A stretch of 64,000 nucleotides of DNA, taken from assembly GCF_008386585.1 (NCBI RefSeq), contig NZ_VUOB01000011.1:22083-86082 (forward strand), read 5' to 3'. Both the position numbers and the translations under genes were made by a program. Source of the DNA: Solihabitans fulvus. Lineage in GTDB: Bacteria; Actinomycetota; Actinomycetes; Mycobacteriales; Pseudonocardiaceae. The notes under the pieces are model-generated. The model made no database searches and was not told where the DNA came from. It saw only the letters and a list, made by a program, of their open reading frames with translations. Position 1 is the stretch's first letter. Each line of letters opens with the position of its first letter. Positions 50,203 through 60,873 of the stretch are shown here, in pieces.

Positions 50203-51963
50203 CTACAGGCCCAGGTCGGCCTCGAAGGAGCCTTCCTCGAGCCGGTTCTTGACGGTGGTCAGGAACCGGCCGGCGTCCGCGCCGTCGACCAGGCGGTGGT
50301 CGTAGGTCAGCGCCAGGTACGCCATCGAGCGGATGGCGATGGTGTCGTCGCCGTTCGCGTCGGTCAGCACGACGGGGCGCTTCTTCACCACGCCGACACC
50401 CAGGATGCCGACCTGCGGCTGCTGGATGATCGGCGTGTCGAACAGCGCGCCGTTGCTGCCGAGGTTGGTCAGCGAGAAGGTGCCGCCGGACAGCTCGTCC
50501 GGGGTGACCTTGTTCGCCCTGGTGCGGGCCGCGAGGTCGGCGATCTTGTGCGCCAGCCCGGCGAGGTTGAGGTCGCCGGAGTTGTGCATCACCGCGTTGA
50601 GCAGGCCGCGCTCGGTGTCCACCGCGAGGCCGAGGTGCTCGGCGCCGTGGTAGGTGACCGTCTTGGCTTCCTCGTCGATCGACGCGTTCAGCTTCGGGTG
50701 CTGCTTGAGCGCCTCGATGGTGGCCTTGGCGAAGAACGGCAGGAAGGTCAGCTTGACGCCCTCGCGGGCCTCGAAGTTGGCCTTGGCCTGCGCGCGCAGG
50801 CGGGCGATCTTGGTGACGTCCACCTCGAACACCTGGGTGAGCTGCGCCGACATCTGGAGCGACTCGCGGGTGCGCTGCGCGACGATCTGCCGCAGCCTCG
50901 GCAGCTTCTGCACGGTGCCGCGCAGGCCGCTGGTGTCCACCGCGGACGCGACAGGCGCGGCAGGCACGCCGGCCGCGCGCTGCGGCGCGGCGGCGGGTGC
51001 CGGGGCCTTGGCGGCCTCGACGGCGGCGAGCACGTCCTGCTTGCGGATCCGCCCGCCGACGCCGGTGCCCTTGAGGGCGTTCAGGTCGACACCGTTCTCG
51101 GTGGCGAGCTTGCGCACCAGCGGCGTCACGTACGGCGAGCCGTTCGCGCTGTCGTCCTGGCTCTGCTGGGCCACGGGCGCCGCCGGGGCGGGCGCGGCCA
51201 CGGGAGCGGGCGCGGCCTGAACCGGGGCGGGGGCCTGGACCGGCGCGGGAGCCGGCGCGGCGGCGACCGGCGCGGGGGCCGGAGCAACCGGGGCGGGCGC
51301 GGGAGCCGGGGCAGGCGCGGCGGCCGGAGCGGCGCCGGCCGCGCCGATCACCGCGAGCTGGCCGCCGACCTCGACGGTGGCGTCCTCGCCCGCGCTGATC
51401 TCCAGCAGCGTGCCGGCCACGGGCGAGGGGATCTCGGTGTCCACCTTGTCGGTGGAGACCTCCAGCAGCGGCTCGTCGACCTCGACGCTGTCGCCGACCT
51501 GCTTGAGCCACCGGGTGACGGTGCCCTCGGTGACGCTCTCGCCAAGGGCGGGCATCGTCACCGAGGTGCCGCTGGCGGCCTGCGCGGCCTGCGCGGCCTG
51601 CGCGGCCGGGGCGGGGGCCTCGGCGACCGGGGCGGGCGCGGGAGCCGCGGCGGCGACCGGCGCGGGGGCCGGAGCAACCGGGGCGGCCACGGGCGCGGGG
51701 GCCTGCGGCTCGGCGGGCGCGTCCGCGCCGTCGCCGATCACCGCGAGTTCCGCGCCGACCTCGACGGTCTCGTCTTCCTGGGCGACGATGCGCTGCAACA
51801 CGCCTGCGGCGGGGGAAGGGATCTCGGTGTCCACCTTGTCGGTGGAGACCTCGAGTAGAGGCTCGTCGACCTCGACCCGGTCACCCTCCTGCTTGAGCCA
51901 CCGGGTGACGGTGCCCTCGGTGACGCTCTCGCCGAGCGCTGGCATCTGGACGGAGAAGGCCAT
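50203..51963 (-). CDS. sucB: Dihydrolipoamide acyltransferase E2 (PDH/ODH)
   Basis: The 586-residue core of the 2-oxoacid dehydrogenase complexes has two lipoyl domains (about 3-78 and 134-208), each with the lipoylated lysine in [12 protein letters not shown], joined by long Ala-Pro linkers; a subunit-binding domain ([18 protein letters not shown], about 287-320); and the catalytic domain ending [15 protein letters not shown] with the active HxxxD. It accepts acyl groups from AceE and is reoxidised by LpdA, encoded 54 bases upstream. LipB and LipA make its cofactor. The two lipoyl domains are nearly identical in DNA. Confidence 0.96.
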   Translation of the reverse strand: MAFSVQMPALGESVTEGTVTRWLKQEGDRVEVDEPLLEVSTDKVDTEIPSPAAGVLQRIVAQEDETVEVGAELAVIGDGADAPAEPQAPAPVAAPVAPAPAPVAAAAPAPAPVAEAPAPAAQAAQAAQAASGTSVTMPALGESVTEGTVTRWLKQVGDSVEVDEPLLEVSTDKVDTEIPSPVAGTLLEISAGEDATVEVGGQLAVIGAAGAAPAAAPAPAPAPAPVAPAPAPVAAAPAPAPVQAPAPVQAAPAPVAAPAPAAPVAQQSQDDSANGSPYVTPLVRKLATENGVDLNALKGTGVGGRIRKQDVLAAVEAAKAPAPAAAPQRAAGVPAAPVASAVDTSGLRGTVQKLPRLRQIVAQRTRESLQMSAQLTQVFEVDVTKIARLRAQAKANFEAREGVKLTFLPFFAKATIEALKQHPKLNASIDEEAKTVTYHGAEHLGLAVDTERGLLNAVMHNSGDLNLAGLAHKIADLAARTRANKVTPDELSGGTFSLTNLGSNGALFDTPIIQQPQVGILGVGVVKKRPVVLTDANGDDTIAIRSMAYLALTYDHRLVDGADAGRFLTTVKNRLEEGSFEADLGL

Positions 51964-52017
51964 CGTTCGCTGACTCCTCGTGCTTTCGTTGCTCGCTTGG
52001 CTGACCTTGTGCCGACG

Positions 52018-53388
52018 TCAGCCGTGCACGTGCAGCGGCTTGCCGGCCAGGGCGAGGAACGCCTCGCCGAGGGCCTCGGTCTGGGTGGGGTGGGCGTGGA
52101 TCAACGGAGCCACGTCCTCCGGGAAGGCTTCCCAGTTGTAGATCAACTGCGCCTCGCCGATGAGCTCGCCGACGCGCTCGCCGACCAGGGTGATGCCGAC
52201 CACCGGGCCGTCTGGCGCCTTGACCAGCTTGACGCCGCCGGAGGTCTTCAGGATCTGGCTCTTGCCGTTGCCGGCCAGGCTGTAGACGTAGGTCTCCGCG
52301 GAGCCGTACTTCTCCTTGGCCGCGGCCTCGGTGAGACCCACCGACGCGACCTCGGGGTTGCAGTAGGTGACCTTGGGGATGCCCGACTCGTCGATGACCT
52401 TCGGGTTCTGCCCCGCGATGTCCTCGGCGACGAAGATGCCCTGCTGGAAACCGCGGTGCGCGAGCTGGAGGCCGGGCACCAGGTCGCCGACGGCGTACAC
52501 GTTGGGGAGGTTGGTGCGCAGCCGCTCGTCGGTGATGACGAAGCCGCGCTCCATGGTGACGCCGGCCTCCTCGTAGCCGTGGCCCGCGCTGTTCGGGCCG
52601 CGGCCGACGGCGACCAGAAGCAGGTCGGCCTCCAGCGACTCGCCGGACTCCAGGCTCACGGTCACGTTCGCCTCGGACTGGACGGCCCCGGTGAACCGGA
52701 CGCCGGTCTTGAACTTGATCCCGCGCTTGCGGAACGCGCGCTCCAGCTGCTTGGAGGCCCACTCGTCCTCGAGCGGCACCAGCCGGGGCAGCGCCTCGAC
52801 GATCGTCACGTCGGCGCCGAAGGAGCGCCACACGCTGGCGAACTCGACGCCGATCACGCCGCCGCCGAGCACCACGACGCGGTCCGGCACGTAGTCCAGG
52901 TTCAGGGCCTGGTCGCTGGTGATGATCCGGCCGCCGATCTCCAGACCCGGCAGGCTGCGCGCGAAGGAACCCGTTGCCAGCACGACGTTCTTGCCGATGT
53001 ACCGGTCGCCGTTGACCTCGACGGTGTTCGGGCCGACGAACGTGCCGGCGCCCTCGACGAGGGTGACCTTGTTGGCCTTCGCCAGGCCCTGGAGGCCCTT
53101 GTAGAGGCCGCCGATGATGCCGTCCTTGTACGAGTTCACCCCGGCCATGTCGATGCCCTCGAGCGAGGACTTCACGCCGAACTGGTCGCCGTCGCGGGCC
53201 GAGTCCGCGACCTCCGCCGCGTGCAGCAGCGCCTTGGTCGGGATGCAGCCGCGGTGCAGGCAGGTGCCTCCGAGCTTGTCCTTCTCGATCAGGACGACGG
53301 ACAGGCCCAGCTCGGCCGCGCGGAACGCGCAGGCATAGCCGCCCGAGCCGCCGCCGAGGATCACAAGGTCGGCGGAGGTGTCGGTCAC
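52018..53388 (-). CDS. lpdA: Dihydrolipoamide dehydrogenase E3
   Basis: The 456-residue flavoprotein reoxidises dihydrolipoyl groups with NAD. FAD loop is LGGGSGGYACAFRAAELG, redox disulfide CLHRGC in GGTCLHRGCIPTK, NAD loop VLGGGVIGVEFAS, and the catalytic histidine-glutamate pair in HAHPTQTE is complete. GAGGAG precedes the GTG start. It is directly upstream of sucB in the same direction, so E3 and E2 are made together. Confidence 0.96.
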   Translation of the reverse strand: MTDTSADLVILGGGSGGYACAFRAAELGLSVVLIEKDKLGGTCLHRGCIPTKALLHAAEVADSARDGDQFGVKSSLEGIDMAGVNSYKDGIIGGLYKGLQGLAKANKVTLVEGAGTFVGPNTVEVNGDRYIGKNVVLATGSFARSLPGLEIGGRIITSDQALNLDYVPDRVVVLGGGVIGVEFASVWRSFGADVTIVEALPRLVPLEDEWASKQLERAFRKRGIKFKTGVRFTGAVQSEANVTVSLESGESLEADLLLVAVGRGPNSAGHGYEEAGVTMERGFVITDERLRTNLPNVYAVGDLVPGLQLAHRGFQQGIFVAEDIAGQNPKVIDESGIPKVTYCNPEVASVGLTEAAAKEKYGSAETYVYSLAGNGKSQILKTSGGVKLVKAPDGPVVGITLVGERVGELIGEAQLIYNWEAFPEDVAPLIHAHPTQTEALGEAFLALAGKPLHVHG

Positions 53389-53584
53389 GGGATCTCCTCG
53401 ACAGGCAACGTTGACGGTGGTGACATGTCTTTCGCGCGGGTGCGCGCGTGGACCTGGCCATCTTGTCACTTCCTGCGCGGTTGTCGCGACGCGGCCCAGT
53501 ACGGGTGTCCTCCTGACGTGGTTCGACCACGCCGCGTGGCCGGACCTGGCACCATCGATGGTCGATGACCGAGGAGGTGGCCCG

Positions 53585-53920
53585 ATGGGACTGTTCGATC
53601 GTTTTCGCAGGAACAAGCGCGCCGGTGTGCTGCGTACGGCCACGTCCACGGACACCAGTCATCTGGAGGAGTGGGCGACCAGCCGCATGGGCGTCGAGGC
53701 CTACGTCGAACCGCGCACCACGGTGACCGAGACCACTGTGGTGTTGATCGCCCACGACGGCGAGTGGACGCGGCGGCGCATCGACGGCGTGGACGGCGCG
53801 CAGAAGCTCGGCCGAAAGCTGAGCATTCCCGTGTACGAGGTCGCGAAGGTCGGCTACCCCAAGCGCATGCGCGAGTACACCGCGCGCCGACGCGCCGCGG
53901 AGCGCGACACCGGCAGCTAG
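53585..53920 (+). CDS. Small conserved actinobacterial protein
   Basis: The 111-residue basic protein begins MGLFDRFRRNKRAGVLR, with a central SHLEEWATSRMGVEAYVEP and a strand-rich middle (VTETTVVLIAHDGEWTRRRI). GAGGAGG is seven bases before the ATG. It is divergent from lpdA. Similar proteins occur widely in actinobacteria without a known role. Confidence 0.78.
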   Translation: MGLFDRFRRNKRAGVLRTATSTDTSHLEEWATSRMGVEAYVEPRTTVTETTVVLIAHDGEWTRRRIDGVDGAQKLGRKLSIPVYEVAKVGYPKRMREYTARRRAAERDTGS

Positions 53921-53932
53921 CCAGTTGGCCAG

Positions 53933-54724
53933 CTAGTCGCGCGGGACGGCGTCGTGCCGTCCCGAGACGAGCTCCTGCACCCACACCTTGGCCCTGGCCA
54001 CTGGCTGGCGCAGCCGCTGCTCCCGCCAGCGCGCCCTGGCCAGCTTGCGCAGTCCCCTCGGCCGGTCCGGCTTGTACCGCCAGCGAGCCCACGGCGAGCC
54101 GGGCCGCGCCAGCCGGATCGCGCCGACGACCAGCAGCGGGATCGGCACGAACAGTCCGAACAGGCCGGTCCAGATCTTGCCCTTGAGCAGCGTGATCACC
54201 ACGATGGCCAGGTCGATCAGCACGGCGGTCCAGGTGATCAGCACGGCCTGCGGCGAGCCGTCCTCCGCCGAGCCGGTGAGGTCGTCGATCAGCGCGGGGC
54301 GAAGACCAAGCAGCAGCATCCCGGTGACGGACAGCGCGACGAACATCATGTCCACCGACAGCCTGCCCTGCTCGGCCCAGTAGACGTCCTTGAGGTGCAG
54401 GATCAGCGCGAACTCGTCGAGCACCAGCGCCGAGCCGACGCCGAACACCGCGGCGACACCGGCCCGCCAGCCGACCTCCTCGCCGGGGATCGCCAGCCCG
54501 GCCACCCCGCCGAGCCACATGAACACCACGCCGAAAACCACGTGGTGCACGTGCACGTCGCCCCGGATCACGTTGCCCGGCCACCACCGCACCTGCGCCC
54601 GGATCAGCCGCACGGACAGCCGGATGAACGTGAAGCCGAGCACGGTGCCGGCGAAGAAGCAGAACAGCGGCAACCGACCGGTCTCCACGATCCAACGGCC
54701 GAACCAGGTGCTCACGGGCGGCAT
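53933..54724 (-). CDS. Integral membrane protein with conserved histidines, function unknown
   Basis: The 263-residue protein has about six membrane helices and a basic C-terminal tail (WREQRLRQPVARAKVW). Conserved-looking polar residues sit in or near the membrane (RGDVHVHHVVFGVV and LVLDEFALILHLKDVYW), which might bind metal, but I cannot assign a reaction. It is convergent with the small protein gene, 12 bases from its stop. No family recognised. Confidence 0.72.
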   Translation of the reverse strand: MPPVSTWFGRWIVETGRLPLFCFFAGTVLGFTFIRLSVRLIRAQVRWWPGNVIRGDVHVHHVVFGVVFMWLGGVAGLAIPGEEVGWRAGVAAVFGVGSALVLDEFALILHLKDVYWAEQGRLSVDMMFVALSVTGMLLLGLRPALIDDLTGSAEDGSPQAVLITWTAVLIDLAIVVITLLKGKIWTGLFGLFVPIPLLVVGAIRLARPGSPWARWRYKPDRPRGLRKLARARWREQRLRQPVARAKVWVQELVSGRHDAVPRD

Positions 54725-54752
54725 CTTGCCCCACGCTCCGTCCGGTCGCCCC

Positions 54753-55244
54753 TCACGCCACCCTGGTGACCGGCTCGTGTCGCACGGCGAAGTTCACCGA
54801 GGAGGCGATGAAGCACATCGCGTGCGCCCGCTCGTGCAGCACCTGCGCGGTGTGCTGGGTGGCCGGATCGGCGACGGTGACCTCGGGGTTGAGCACGACG
54901 CCGGTGAACCGGCCGGAGCCGTCCGGGTGCTCGCTCAGGGTGCCGACGGCGGTGTCGCGGTAGCCGGTGACCACGATGCCGTTCTCGGCCGCGAGCCGCA
55001 GGTACCACAGCATGTGGCACTCCGAGATGGCCGCGACCAGCAGCTCCTCCGGGCTGTGCCTGGCGGTGTCGCCGCACTGCGCCGGGCTGGCGGAGGCGGC
55101 GATCGTCGGCTTGCCGACCACCCGGATCTCGTGGCTGTGGTCGAGCCCGGCCGGGTCGAGCGCCGCCGGGTCGGCCGCGGCTCCGTCGGGTTGCCCCGTC
55201 CAGACCACGCCGACCTCGTACTGGTGTTGGGTGAGCCCTTTCAT
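54753..55244 (-). CDS. OsmC-family peroxidase
   Basis: The 163-residue hydroperoxide reductase-like protein has the two catalytic cysteines in ISECHMLWYL and HAMCFIASSVNF, the OsmC pattern. It probably reduces organic hydroperoxides using dihydrolipoyl thiols, which the nearby lpdA/sucB system could supply; that link is inference. It starts at the ATG; a hairpin upstream belongs to pepA. Confidence 0.9.
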   Translation of the reverse strand: MKGLTQHQYEVGVVWTGQPDGAAADPAALDPAGLDHSHEIRVVGKPTIAASASPAQCGDTARHSPEELLVAAISECHMLWYLRLAAENGIVVTGYRDTAVGTLSEHPDGSGRFTGVVLNPEVTVADPATQHTAQVLHERAHAMCFIASSVNFAVRHEPVTRVA

Positions 55245-55290
55245 GGTGCTGCCCCCTCCGCGTCGGCGTGCCGGGACCCCAGCATGCCGA

Positions 55291-55331
55291 AGGGCGCTTT
55301 CAGGCCACTGATCCCGGCCTGAAAGCGCCCT
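55291..55331 (-). terminator. Strong hairpin terminator after pepA
   Basis: A perfect 16-base stem (AGGGCGCTTTCAGGCC and complement) with a nine-base loop lies between pepA and osmC. It shares a CTTTCAGG/CTTCAGG core with the terminator at 7024. Confidence 0.8.
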
Positions 55332-55353
55332 GTGGCGCGAGCTTTCCGCTATC

Positions 55354-55403
55354 GCTCGACGATCCCGCGACTGCCGGCCTCGTTGTGGCTCGACGATCCC
55401 GCG
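55354..55403. repeat. Pair of 16-base direct repeats downstream of pepA
   Basis: GCTCGACGATCCCGCG occurs at 55354-55369 and 55388-55403, a period of 34 bases, in the non-coding tail before the pepA stop. Confidence 0.8.
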
Positions 55404-55421
55404 GCTACTGGCTACCGGTGA

Positions 55422-56930
55422 TCAGCCGTTGGCCGCGATGTCGGCGAGCACCGCGGCGAGGGTGCGCACCGGCACGCCGGTGCCGCCCTTGGTGGTGTAA
55501 CCCCACGGGCCGCCCGAGTTGTACGCGGGGCCGGCGACGTCGACGTGCGCCCACTGGACGCCCTCGGGGACGAACTCGCTCAGGAAGATGCCGGCGGAGA
55601 GCATGCCGCCCCAGCGGTGTCCGGTGACGTTGGCCAGGTCGGCCAGCCGCGAGTCGAGGTCGGCGCGCAGCTCCTCGGGCAGCGGCATGGCCCAGCCGCC
55701 CTCGCCGGTGGCCCGCGCGATGGCGGCGACCCGGTCGCGGAACTCGTCCGTGCCCATCACGCCAGCGGTGCGCTTGCCGAGCGCCACCACCTGCGCGCCG
55801 GTCAGCGTCGCGGTGTCGATCAGGTAGTCCGGATTGTCCTCGCAGGCGCGCACGATGGCGTCGGCCAGGATCAGCCTGCCCTCGGCGTCGGTGTTCTGCA
55901 CCTCGACGGTCTTGCCGCCGTACATGGTCAGCACGTCGCCGGGGCGGTAGGCGTCGCCGGAGGGCATGTTCTCCGCCATCGGCACCGTCGCGGTGATCTC
56001 CAGCGGGTACTTCAGCTTGGCCGCGAGCACCACAGTGGCCACCACGGCCGCCGCGCCGGACATGTCCGAGGTCATCTCCTCCATGCCGCCGGCGGGCTTG
56101 ATCGAGATGCCGCCGGTGTCGAAGGTGATGCCCTTGCCGACCAGCGCGACCTTCTTGCCGGCCTTCGGGCCCTTGTAGCTGAGCCGGACCAGCCTCGGCT
56201 GGCGGCCGGAACCGACACCGACGCCGAGGATGCCGCCGAAGCCACCCTTGCGCAGCGCCTTCTCGTCCAGGATCTCGACCTCGACGCCGGCCGCCTTGGC
56301 CAGCTCGGCGGCGCGGTCCGCGAACGAGCCGGGGAACAGGTCGTTCGGCGGGGTGTTGATGAAGTCGCGGGTGACCGACACGGCCTCGGCGATCGCGGTC
56401 GCGGCCTTGAGGGTGTTCTTGTGGTCCTTGGCAGTGTCCTTGGCGCCTGCGGCCGGCGGCGTGACCAGGTCGACGCGGCCGACCGGCAGGTCGCCGGCCT
56501 GCGACTTGTACGCGGTGAACACGTACGCGCCGAGCACGGTGCCCTCGGCGGCCGCGCCGAGGTGCGTGGCGGACAGGGTGGTGACGGCGCGCTTGAGGCC
56601 CGTCAGTGCCCGAGCGGCCGCGCCGGAGGAGCGGCGGATCTGCTCCTCGGTCACCGAACCGTCGTCGGCGGGCTTGCCGAGACCGACGGCGACCAGCAGC
56701 GGGGCGGCCAGCGCGCCCTGCGTCGGCAGCTTGACGGTCTCCTCGGCCTTGCCGGTCGCGCCGAGGGTTTCCAGCAGCGCGGGCAGCTTGCCGTCGAAGG
56801 CGGCGGCGACGGTCTCGGAGCCGGCGGCGAGCGCCAGGCCGTCCGGGCCCTGCACGGTGCCGACCACGACCGCGTCAACGGTCAGGGTGCTGAGGTCGCT
56901 GTCGGTGAGGGCCAGTTTCGGCGCGGTCAC
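55422..56930 (-). CDS. pepA: Leucyl aminopeptidase, M17
   Basis: The 502-residue cytosolic zinc peptidase removes N-terminal residues from peptides. Catalytic region: [16 protein letters not shown] with the two metal-binding residues, SDMSGAAAV, and the family signature [10 protein letters not shown]. The N-terminal domain (about 1-160) is the usual hexamer cap. AAGGAG precedes GTG 56930. It is divergent from the APC permease, which might take up amino acids released by such peptidases, though no shared control is visible. Confidence 0.96.
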   Translation of the reverse strand: MTAPKLALTDSDLSTLTVDAVVVGTVQGPDGLALAAGSETVAAAFDGKLPALLETLGATGKAEETVKLPTQGALAAPLLVAVGLGKPADDGSVTEEQIRRSSGAAARALTGLKRAVTTLSATHLGAAAEGTVLGAYVFTAYKSQAGDLPVGRVDLVTPPAAGAKDTAKDHKNTLKAATAIAEAVSVTRDFINTPPNDLFPGSFADRAAELAKAAGVEVEILDEKALRKGGFGGILGVGVGSGRQPRLVRLSYKGPKAGKKVALVGKGITFDTGGISIKPAGGMEEMTSDMSGAAAVVATVVLAAKLKYPLEITATVPMAENMPSGDAYRPGDVLTMYGGKTVEVQNTDAEGRLILADAIVRACEDNPDYLIDTATLTGAQVVALGKRTAGVMGTDEFRDRVAAIARATGEGGWAMPLPEELRADLDSRLADLANVTGHRWGGMLSAGIFLSEFVPEGVQWAHVDVAGPAYNSGGPWGYTTKGGTGVPVRTLAAVLADIAANG

Positions 56931-57135
56931 GTAGTGCTCCTTGTGCGGGAAGTGAGTCGTGTGCTCCAGGCGCAGGGTGCTGCGGAGGGAGTTCCAGGTA
57001 GTGACGCATGCTAAAGGTTTCTCGCGCGGCTTGGGTGATCTGGGCACTTGTGCTGGCGGTGCGTAGTCAACCCCCGACGGGGTGTCAACCGACCGGGCGG
57101 TTACTCCGTGCGTCGCAGTCTGCAACGGTGTACCG

Positions 57136-58395
57136 GTGCCGCAAACGTTCCCTCCGACGGCGCGCGCATCCACCTCGGTGCTGTTCGGGCTCGGCGCGAT
57201 GCTTGGCGCGGGTCTGTTCACCGGGTTGGCCCCGGCCGCGTCCCTCGCGGGCAAATGGTTCCTGCCCGCCGTCGCGCTCGCCGCGCTCGCCGCGACCTGT
57301 AGCGCCTTCTCCACCTCGGACCAGTCCGCCGCCTACCCCGGCGCGGGCGGCTACGCCAACACACGGGCCCAGCTCGGGCCGTGGCCTGGCAGGCTGACCG
57401 GTGCCGCGTATCTGGCGGGCCACGCCGCGGCCGCCGCGGCCCTTGCCGGGACGTTCGGCAACTACCTGGTCCCAGGGCAACCGCTGCTCGGCGCGCTCGC
57501 GCTGCTCGTCGCCGTCACCGCGCTGCGGATGCGCCGGCTGACGCCGAGCCCGCTGGTCAGCCTCGTGCTCGCCTACGCCGTGCTGGCCGTGCTCGTGCTG
57601 GTGGTGGCCGCCTGTTTCGCGGTGCCGCCAGCGCCGGTCCTGACGGTGACCCCCATCGCCGGTGTCGGCGGCGCCGACGACCCGAACGGCCTCGTCGGCG
57701 CGGCCGGCCTGATGTTCCTGGCCTTCGTCGGCTTCGAGCGCGTCACCGCTCCCCAGGAGGGCGAGCAGCGGGCCACCCGACGGTCGATCCCGCTGCTCAT
57801 GGGCATCGCGTTCGTCGGCTGCCTCGTCGTCGGCTTCGCCGCGCACCACCAGCTGGGGTCCGCGCGGCTGGCGTGGTCGAGGGCGCCGCTGCACGACGCC
57901 ATGATCGCCGCCGACGCGGCCTGGCTGGCCCCCGTTGTCGACCTCGGGGCCGGGATCGCCGCCGTCGGCGCGCTGTTCTGGGTGCTCGGCGGGATGCGGC
58001 GGACGGTGCTGGCCATGGCCGAGACGGGCGACCTGCCGATGCGGACCGTCCGGGCGGGCGGGGGCGTGGAGGTGGTCGGCGGCGTGCTCGCGCTGCCGGC
58101 GGTGCTGCTGCTCAGCCCGGCGCAGGCGATCGGCATGGCGTCCTGCTGCCTGCTGTTCTACTACGCCTTCACCAACGCCTCGGCCAGGCTGCTGTTGCAG
58201 GAGGACCGCACCTGGCCGATGCGCACGGCGTGCCTCGGGCTGGGGCTCTCGGTGCTGCTGGCCATGAGCATGCCGATCCAGGCGCTGCTGCTGACCGGCG
58301 GCGCGCTGTGCGTCGGCACCGCGCTCACCGGGTGGTCGGCGCGGCTGGGCAGGCTGCGCGTCGAGCGCGCCGAAGGGACGTCGAACGAATCGTGA
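57136..58395 (+). CDS. APC-superfamily amino-acid permease
   Basis: About 419 residues from GTG 57136, with 11-12 membrane helices. [18 protein letters not shown] in helix 1 and [13 protein letters not shown] match the amino acid-polyamine-organocation family, and [19 protein letters not shown] is the helix 6 region. A GTG at 57082 would add 18 residues including two cysteines; neither start has a strong ribosome site. The substrate is unknown. Confidence 0.85.
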   Translation: MPQTFPPTARASTSVLFGLGAMLGAGLFTGLAPAASLAGKWFLPAVALAALAATCSAFSTSDQSAAYPGAGGYANTRAQLGPWPGRLTGAAYLAGHAAAAAALAGTFGNYLVPGQPLLGALALLVAVTALRMRRLTPSPLVSLVLAYAVLAVLVLVVAACFAVPPAPVLTVTPIAGVGGADDPNGLVGAAGLMFLAFVGFERVTAPQEGEQRATRRSIPLLMGIAFVGCLVVGFAAHHQLGSARLAWSRAPLHDAMIAADAAWLAPVVDLGAGIAAVGALFWVLGGMRRTVLAMAETGDLPMRTVRAGGGVEVVGGVLALPAVLLLSPAQAIGMASCCLLFYYAFTNASARLLLQEDRTWPMRTACLGLGLSVLLAMSMPIQALLLTGGALCVGTALTGWSARLGRLRVERAEGTSNES

Positions 58396-58413
58396 GCCGG
58401 CTCGGTGGCCGGC

Positions 58414-58746
58414 TCAGTTGAACGCGAACGACAGCACCAGCAGCAGGCCGGAGATCACGCCGAGCACGACCAGTGCCTTGGCGGAGGCGTTCCGAGGGAA
58501 CAGCTCCTTGTGCTGGCCGTACCACCATGCCGCGATGAACGCCGCCGCCACGATGCCGAGCAGCCCGCCGATAACGTCCAGCAGCAGGTAGCCGTCGAGC
58601 ACCGCGAGACCGCTGCCGAAGGTCAGCAGAGCGGCCCCGGCCACCTGCTTGACGTCGCCTGCCGCGCCCGACGCCGGCTTGGCGGGTGCGACCTCGCCCG
58701 CGTGCCTGCTGCCGGCGGACCTGCCGGGTTGGTTGCCTGAGCTCAC
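58414..58746 (-). CDS. Small three-helix membrane protein
   Basis: The 110-residue protein has a Pro/Ala-rich cytosolic start, then three membrane helices ([56 protein letters not shown]) with [11 protein letters not shown] in the loop. It is convergent with the permease gene and divergent from ilvE. Codon use looks coding, but the family is not recognised. Confidence 0.68.
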   Translation of the reverse strand: MSSGNQPGRSAGSRHAGEVAPAKPASGAAGDVKQVAGAALLTFGSGLAVLDGYLLLDVIGGLLGIVAAAFIAAWWYGQHKELFPRNASAKALVVLGVISGLLLVLSFAFN

Positions 58747-58862
58747 GGACCGATCGTAGGAGACGGGGCCGCCGGTTTGGTAACGGTTGGCTAGGACGGT
58801 GTTCGAGTCGGCACCGAATCGAACGGATTTCGCCCGGCGCGGTGACCGACTACCGTGCAGCC

Positions 58863-59963
58863 ATGACGACAGCGTTGCCTTTCACCCGGACCCCCAATCC
58901 GCAGCCGGCGACCCCGGAACGGATCGCGGAGGTGCTCGCCAATCCGGGCTTCGGGCAGCACTTCACCGACCACATGGTGAAGATTCGCTGGAACCCGGAG
59001 CAGGGCTGGCACGATGCCTCGGTCGAGCCCTACCACCCCATCGCGCTGGACCCCGCGGCCATGGTGCTGCACTACGGTCAGGCCATCTTCGAGGGCCTGA
59101 AGGCGTACCGGCAGCCGGACGGCTCCCTCGCCTCGTTCCGCCCCGACGCCAACGCGCGTCGCTTCCAGGCGTCCGCGCGCAGGCTGGCCATGCCGGAGAT
59201 GCCCGAGGAGATCTTCCTCGACTCGCTGCGCGAGCTGCTGGCCGTCGACGGCCGCTGGGCCGCCGACGCGATGGACGAGTCCCTGTACCTGCGGCCGTTC
59301 ATGATCTCCACCGAGGCCGCGCTCGGCGTGCGGCCCGCGAAGGAGTACCTGTACCTGCTGATCGCCTCGCCGGCTGGCCCGTACTTCCCCGGCGGCGTGA
59401 AGCCGGTGAGCGTGTGGCTGAGCACCGAGTACGTGCGGGCGGCGCCCGGCGGCACCGGTGCGGCCAAGTTCGCCGGCAACTACGCGGCGTCGCTGGTCGC
59501 GCAGGCGCAGGCCGCCGAGAAGGGCTGCGACCAGGTGGTGTGGCTCGACGCCGTCGAGCGGCGCTGGGTCGAGGAGATGGGCGGGATGAACCTGTTCTTC
59601 GTCTTCGGCTCCGGCGCGGACGCGCGGGTGATCACCCCGGAGCTGAGCGGGTCGCTGCTGCCCGGCGTCACCCGCGACTCCCTGCTGCGGCTGGCGGCCG
59701 ACCTCGGTTACGGGATCGAGGAGCGGCGGATCTCCACCGAGGAGTGGGAGAAGAAGACGGCGTCCGGCGAGCTGACGGAGGTGTTCGCGTGCGGCACGGC
59801 CGCCGTGATCACGCCGGTCGGCAGGGTCAAGCACGCGGACGGCGAGTTCACCGTCGGCGGCGGCGAGCCCGGCGAGGTGACCATGCGGCTGCGCGAGCAG
59901 CTCACCGGCATCCAGCACGGCACCGTCACCGACCAGCACGGCTGGCTGACTCGTCTGGGCTGA
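58863..59963 (+). CDS. ilvE: Branched-chain amino-acid aminotransferase
   Basis: The 366-residue fold-type IV PLP enzyme interconverts Val, Leu and Ile with their keto acids. The PLP lysine is in [12 protein letters not shown], with [14 protein letters not shown] and [11 protein letters not shown] as further class II BCAT marks. There is no obvious ribosome site before the ATG; a TACCGT hexamer eight bases upstream suggests a leaderless transcript. Besides amino-acid synthesis it supplies keto acids for the branched fatty-acid starters used by FabH. Confidence 0.96.
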   Translation: MTTALPFTRTPNPQPATPERIAEVLANPGFGQHFTDHMVKIRWNPEQGWHDASVEPYHPIALDPAAMVLHYGQAIFEGLKAYRQPDGSLASFRPDANARRFQASARRLAMPEMPEEIFLDSLRELLAVDGRWAADAMDESLYLRPFMISTEAALGVRPAKEYLYLLIASPAGPYFPGGVKPVSVWLSTEYVRAAPGGTGAAKFAGNYAASLVAQAQAAEKGCDQVVWLDAVERRWVEEMGGMNLFFVFGSGADARVITPELSGSLLPGVTRDSLLRLAADLGYGIEERRISTEEWEKKTASGELTEVFACGTAAVITPVGRVKHADGEFTVGGGEPGEVTMRLREQLTGIQHGTVTDQHGWLTRLG

Positions 59964-60021
59964 TCCCGTTTGGGCTGACGTCCCGGCGCCGGCCCCCGCG
60001 GCACGGCAATTCGACGTGCGG

Positions 60022-60060
60022 CTCTGCGGTTTCTGTTGCGCTGCAACAAGAACCGCAGAG
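60022..60060. terminator. Hairpin terminator between ilvE and cobS
   Basis: CTCTGCGGTTTCTGTTGC pairs with GCAACAAGAACCGCAGAG (two mismatches), loop GCT, between convergent genes. Confidence 0.75.
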
Positions 60061-60071
60061 GCCCGCGTGCG

Positions 60072-60821
60072 TCAGCGGGCCAGCGTGCAGACGACGAGCA
60101 CGACCAGCGTGGCCAACTCGGCCGCCGCGCCGAGCACGTCACCCGTGATGCCGCCGAACCGCCGTCGCACGTGCCGGACCAGCGCGACCACGAGCGCGCC
60201 CGCCGCGACCACCGCCACCGGCCCGAGCCACGGTCGGCCCGGCGCGACCAGCACCGACACCGCCAGCAGAGCCGCCCACCACGCCCACACCACGACGGGT
60301 GTCTGCGAGCCAGCCACCAGCGCGCCCATGCCGTCCGGTCGGGCCGGCGGCACGCCCCGCCGACAGCACCACAGGAACGCGGCGCGCCCGACCGTCAGCG
60401 CCAGCACCACCGCGCCGGTTCGGTTGTCCAGCGGCAGCGACCCGAAGCAGACGGCCTCCGCGCCGAGCACCACGATCAGCGCCACCACCGCGAACGGCCC
60501 GGCCCCGCCGTCCTTCATTACGGCCAACGCCCGCTCCGGCGGTCCGTAGCAGCCGAGCCCGTCCACCGTGTCCGCCAGCCCGTCCAGGTGCATGCCCCTG
60601 GTGAGCAGCGCGAGCAGGCCGACCACCAACAGCCCGGCCAGCAGCGGGGGAGCGGCAAGCAGTTCCAGCCCGCGCGACGCCCCCGCCGCGACACCGCCAA
60701 GCAGCAACCCGATCAGCGGCGCGAGCGTGATGGCCTGCCGGCACGACGCCGCGTCCACCCGCCCGGCGCGCACCGGCAGCACCGTCAGCCACGACACGGC
60801 GAGACGCAGGCCGTGGCTCAC
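60072..60821 (-). CDS. cobS: Adenosylcobinamide-GDP ribazoletransferase (cobalamin synthase)
   Basis: The 249-residue membrane enzyme joins adenosylcobinamide-GDP with alpha-ribazole, the last step of the nucleotide loop of B12. Signature GMHLDGLADTVDGLG (metal-binding aspartates) and about six helices are clear. GTG 60821. It is the last gene of cobU-cobT-cobS, 52 bases after cobT. Confidence 0.94.
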   Translation of the reverse strand: MSHGLRLAVSWLTVLPVRAGRVDAASCRQAITLAPLIGLLLGGVAAGASRGLELLAAPPLLAGLLVVGLLALLTRGMHLDGLADTVDGLGCYGPPERALAVMKDGGAGPFAVVALIVVLGAEAVCFGSLPLDNRTGAVVLALTVGRAAFLWCCRRGVPPARPDGMGALVAGSQTPVVVWAWWAALLAVSVLVAPGRPWLGPVAVVAAGALVVALVRHVRRRFGGITGDVLGAAAELATLVVLVVCTLAR

Positions 60822-60873
60822 GAGCAGCCGCCGCGCGGGTTCGGCGCAGCCGCCGCGTCGCCGGAGGCGAGCC

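Noticed and set aside
48548..51511. Very long minus-strand frame over sucB, the epimerase and PAP2
   Set aside because: Only its last 211 codons (PAP2) are real; the rest is an alternative frame of sucB and the TIGR01777 gene.
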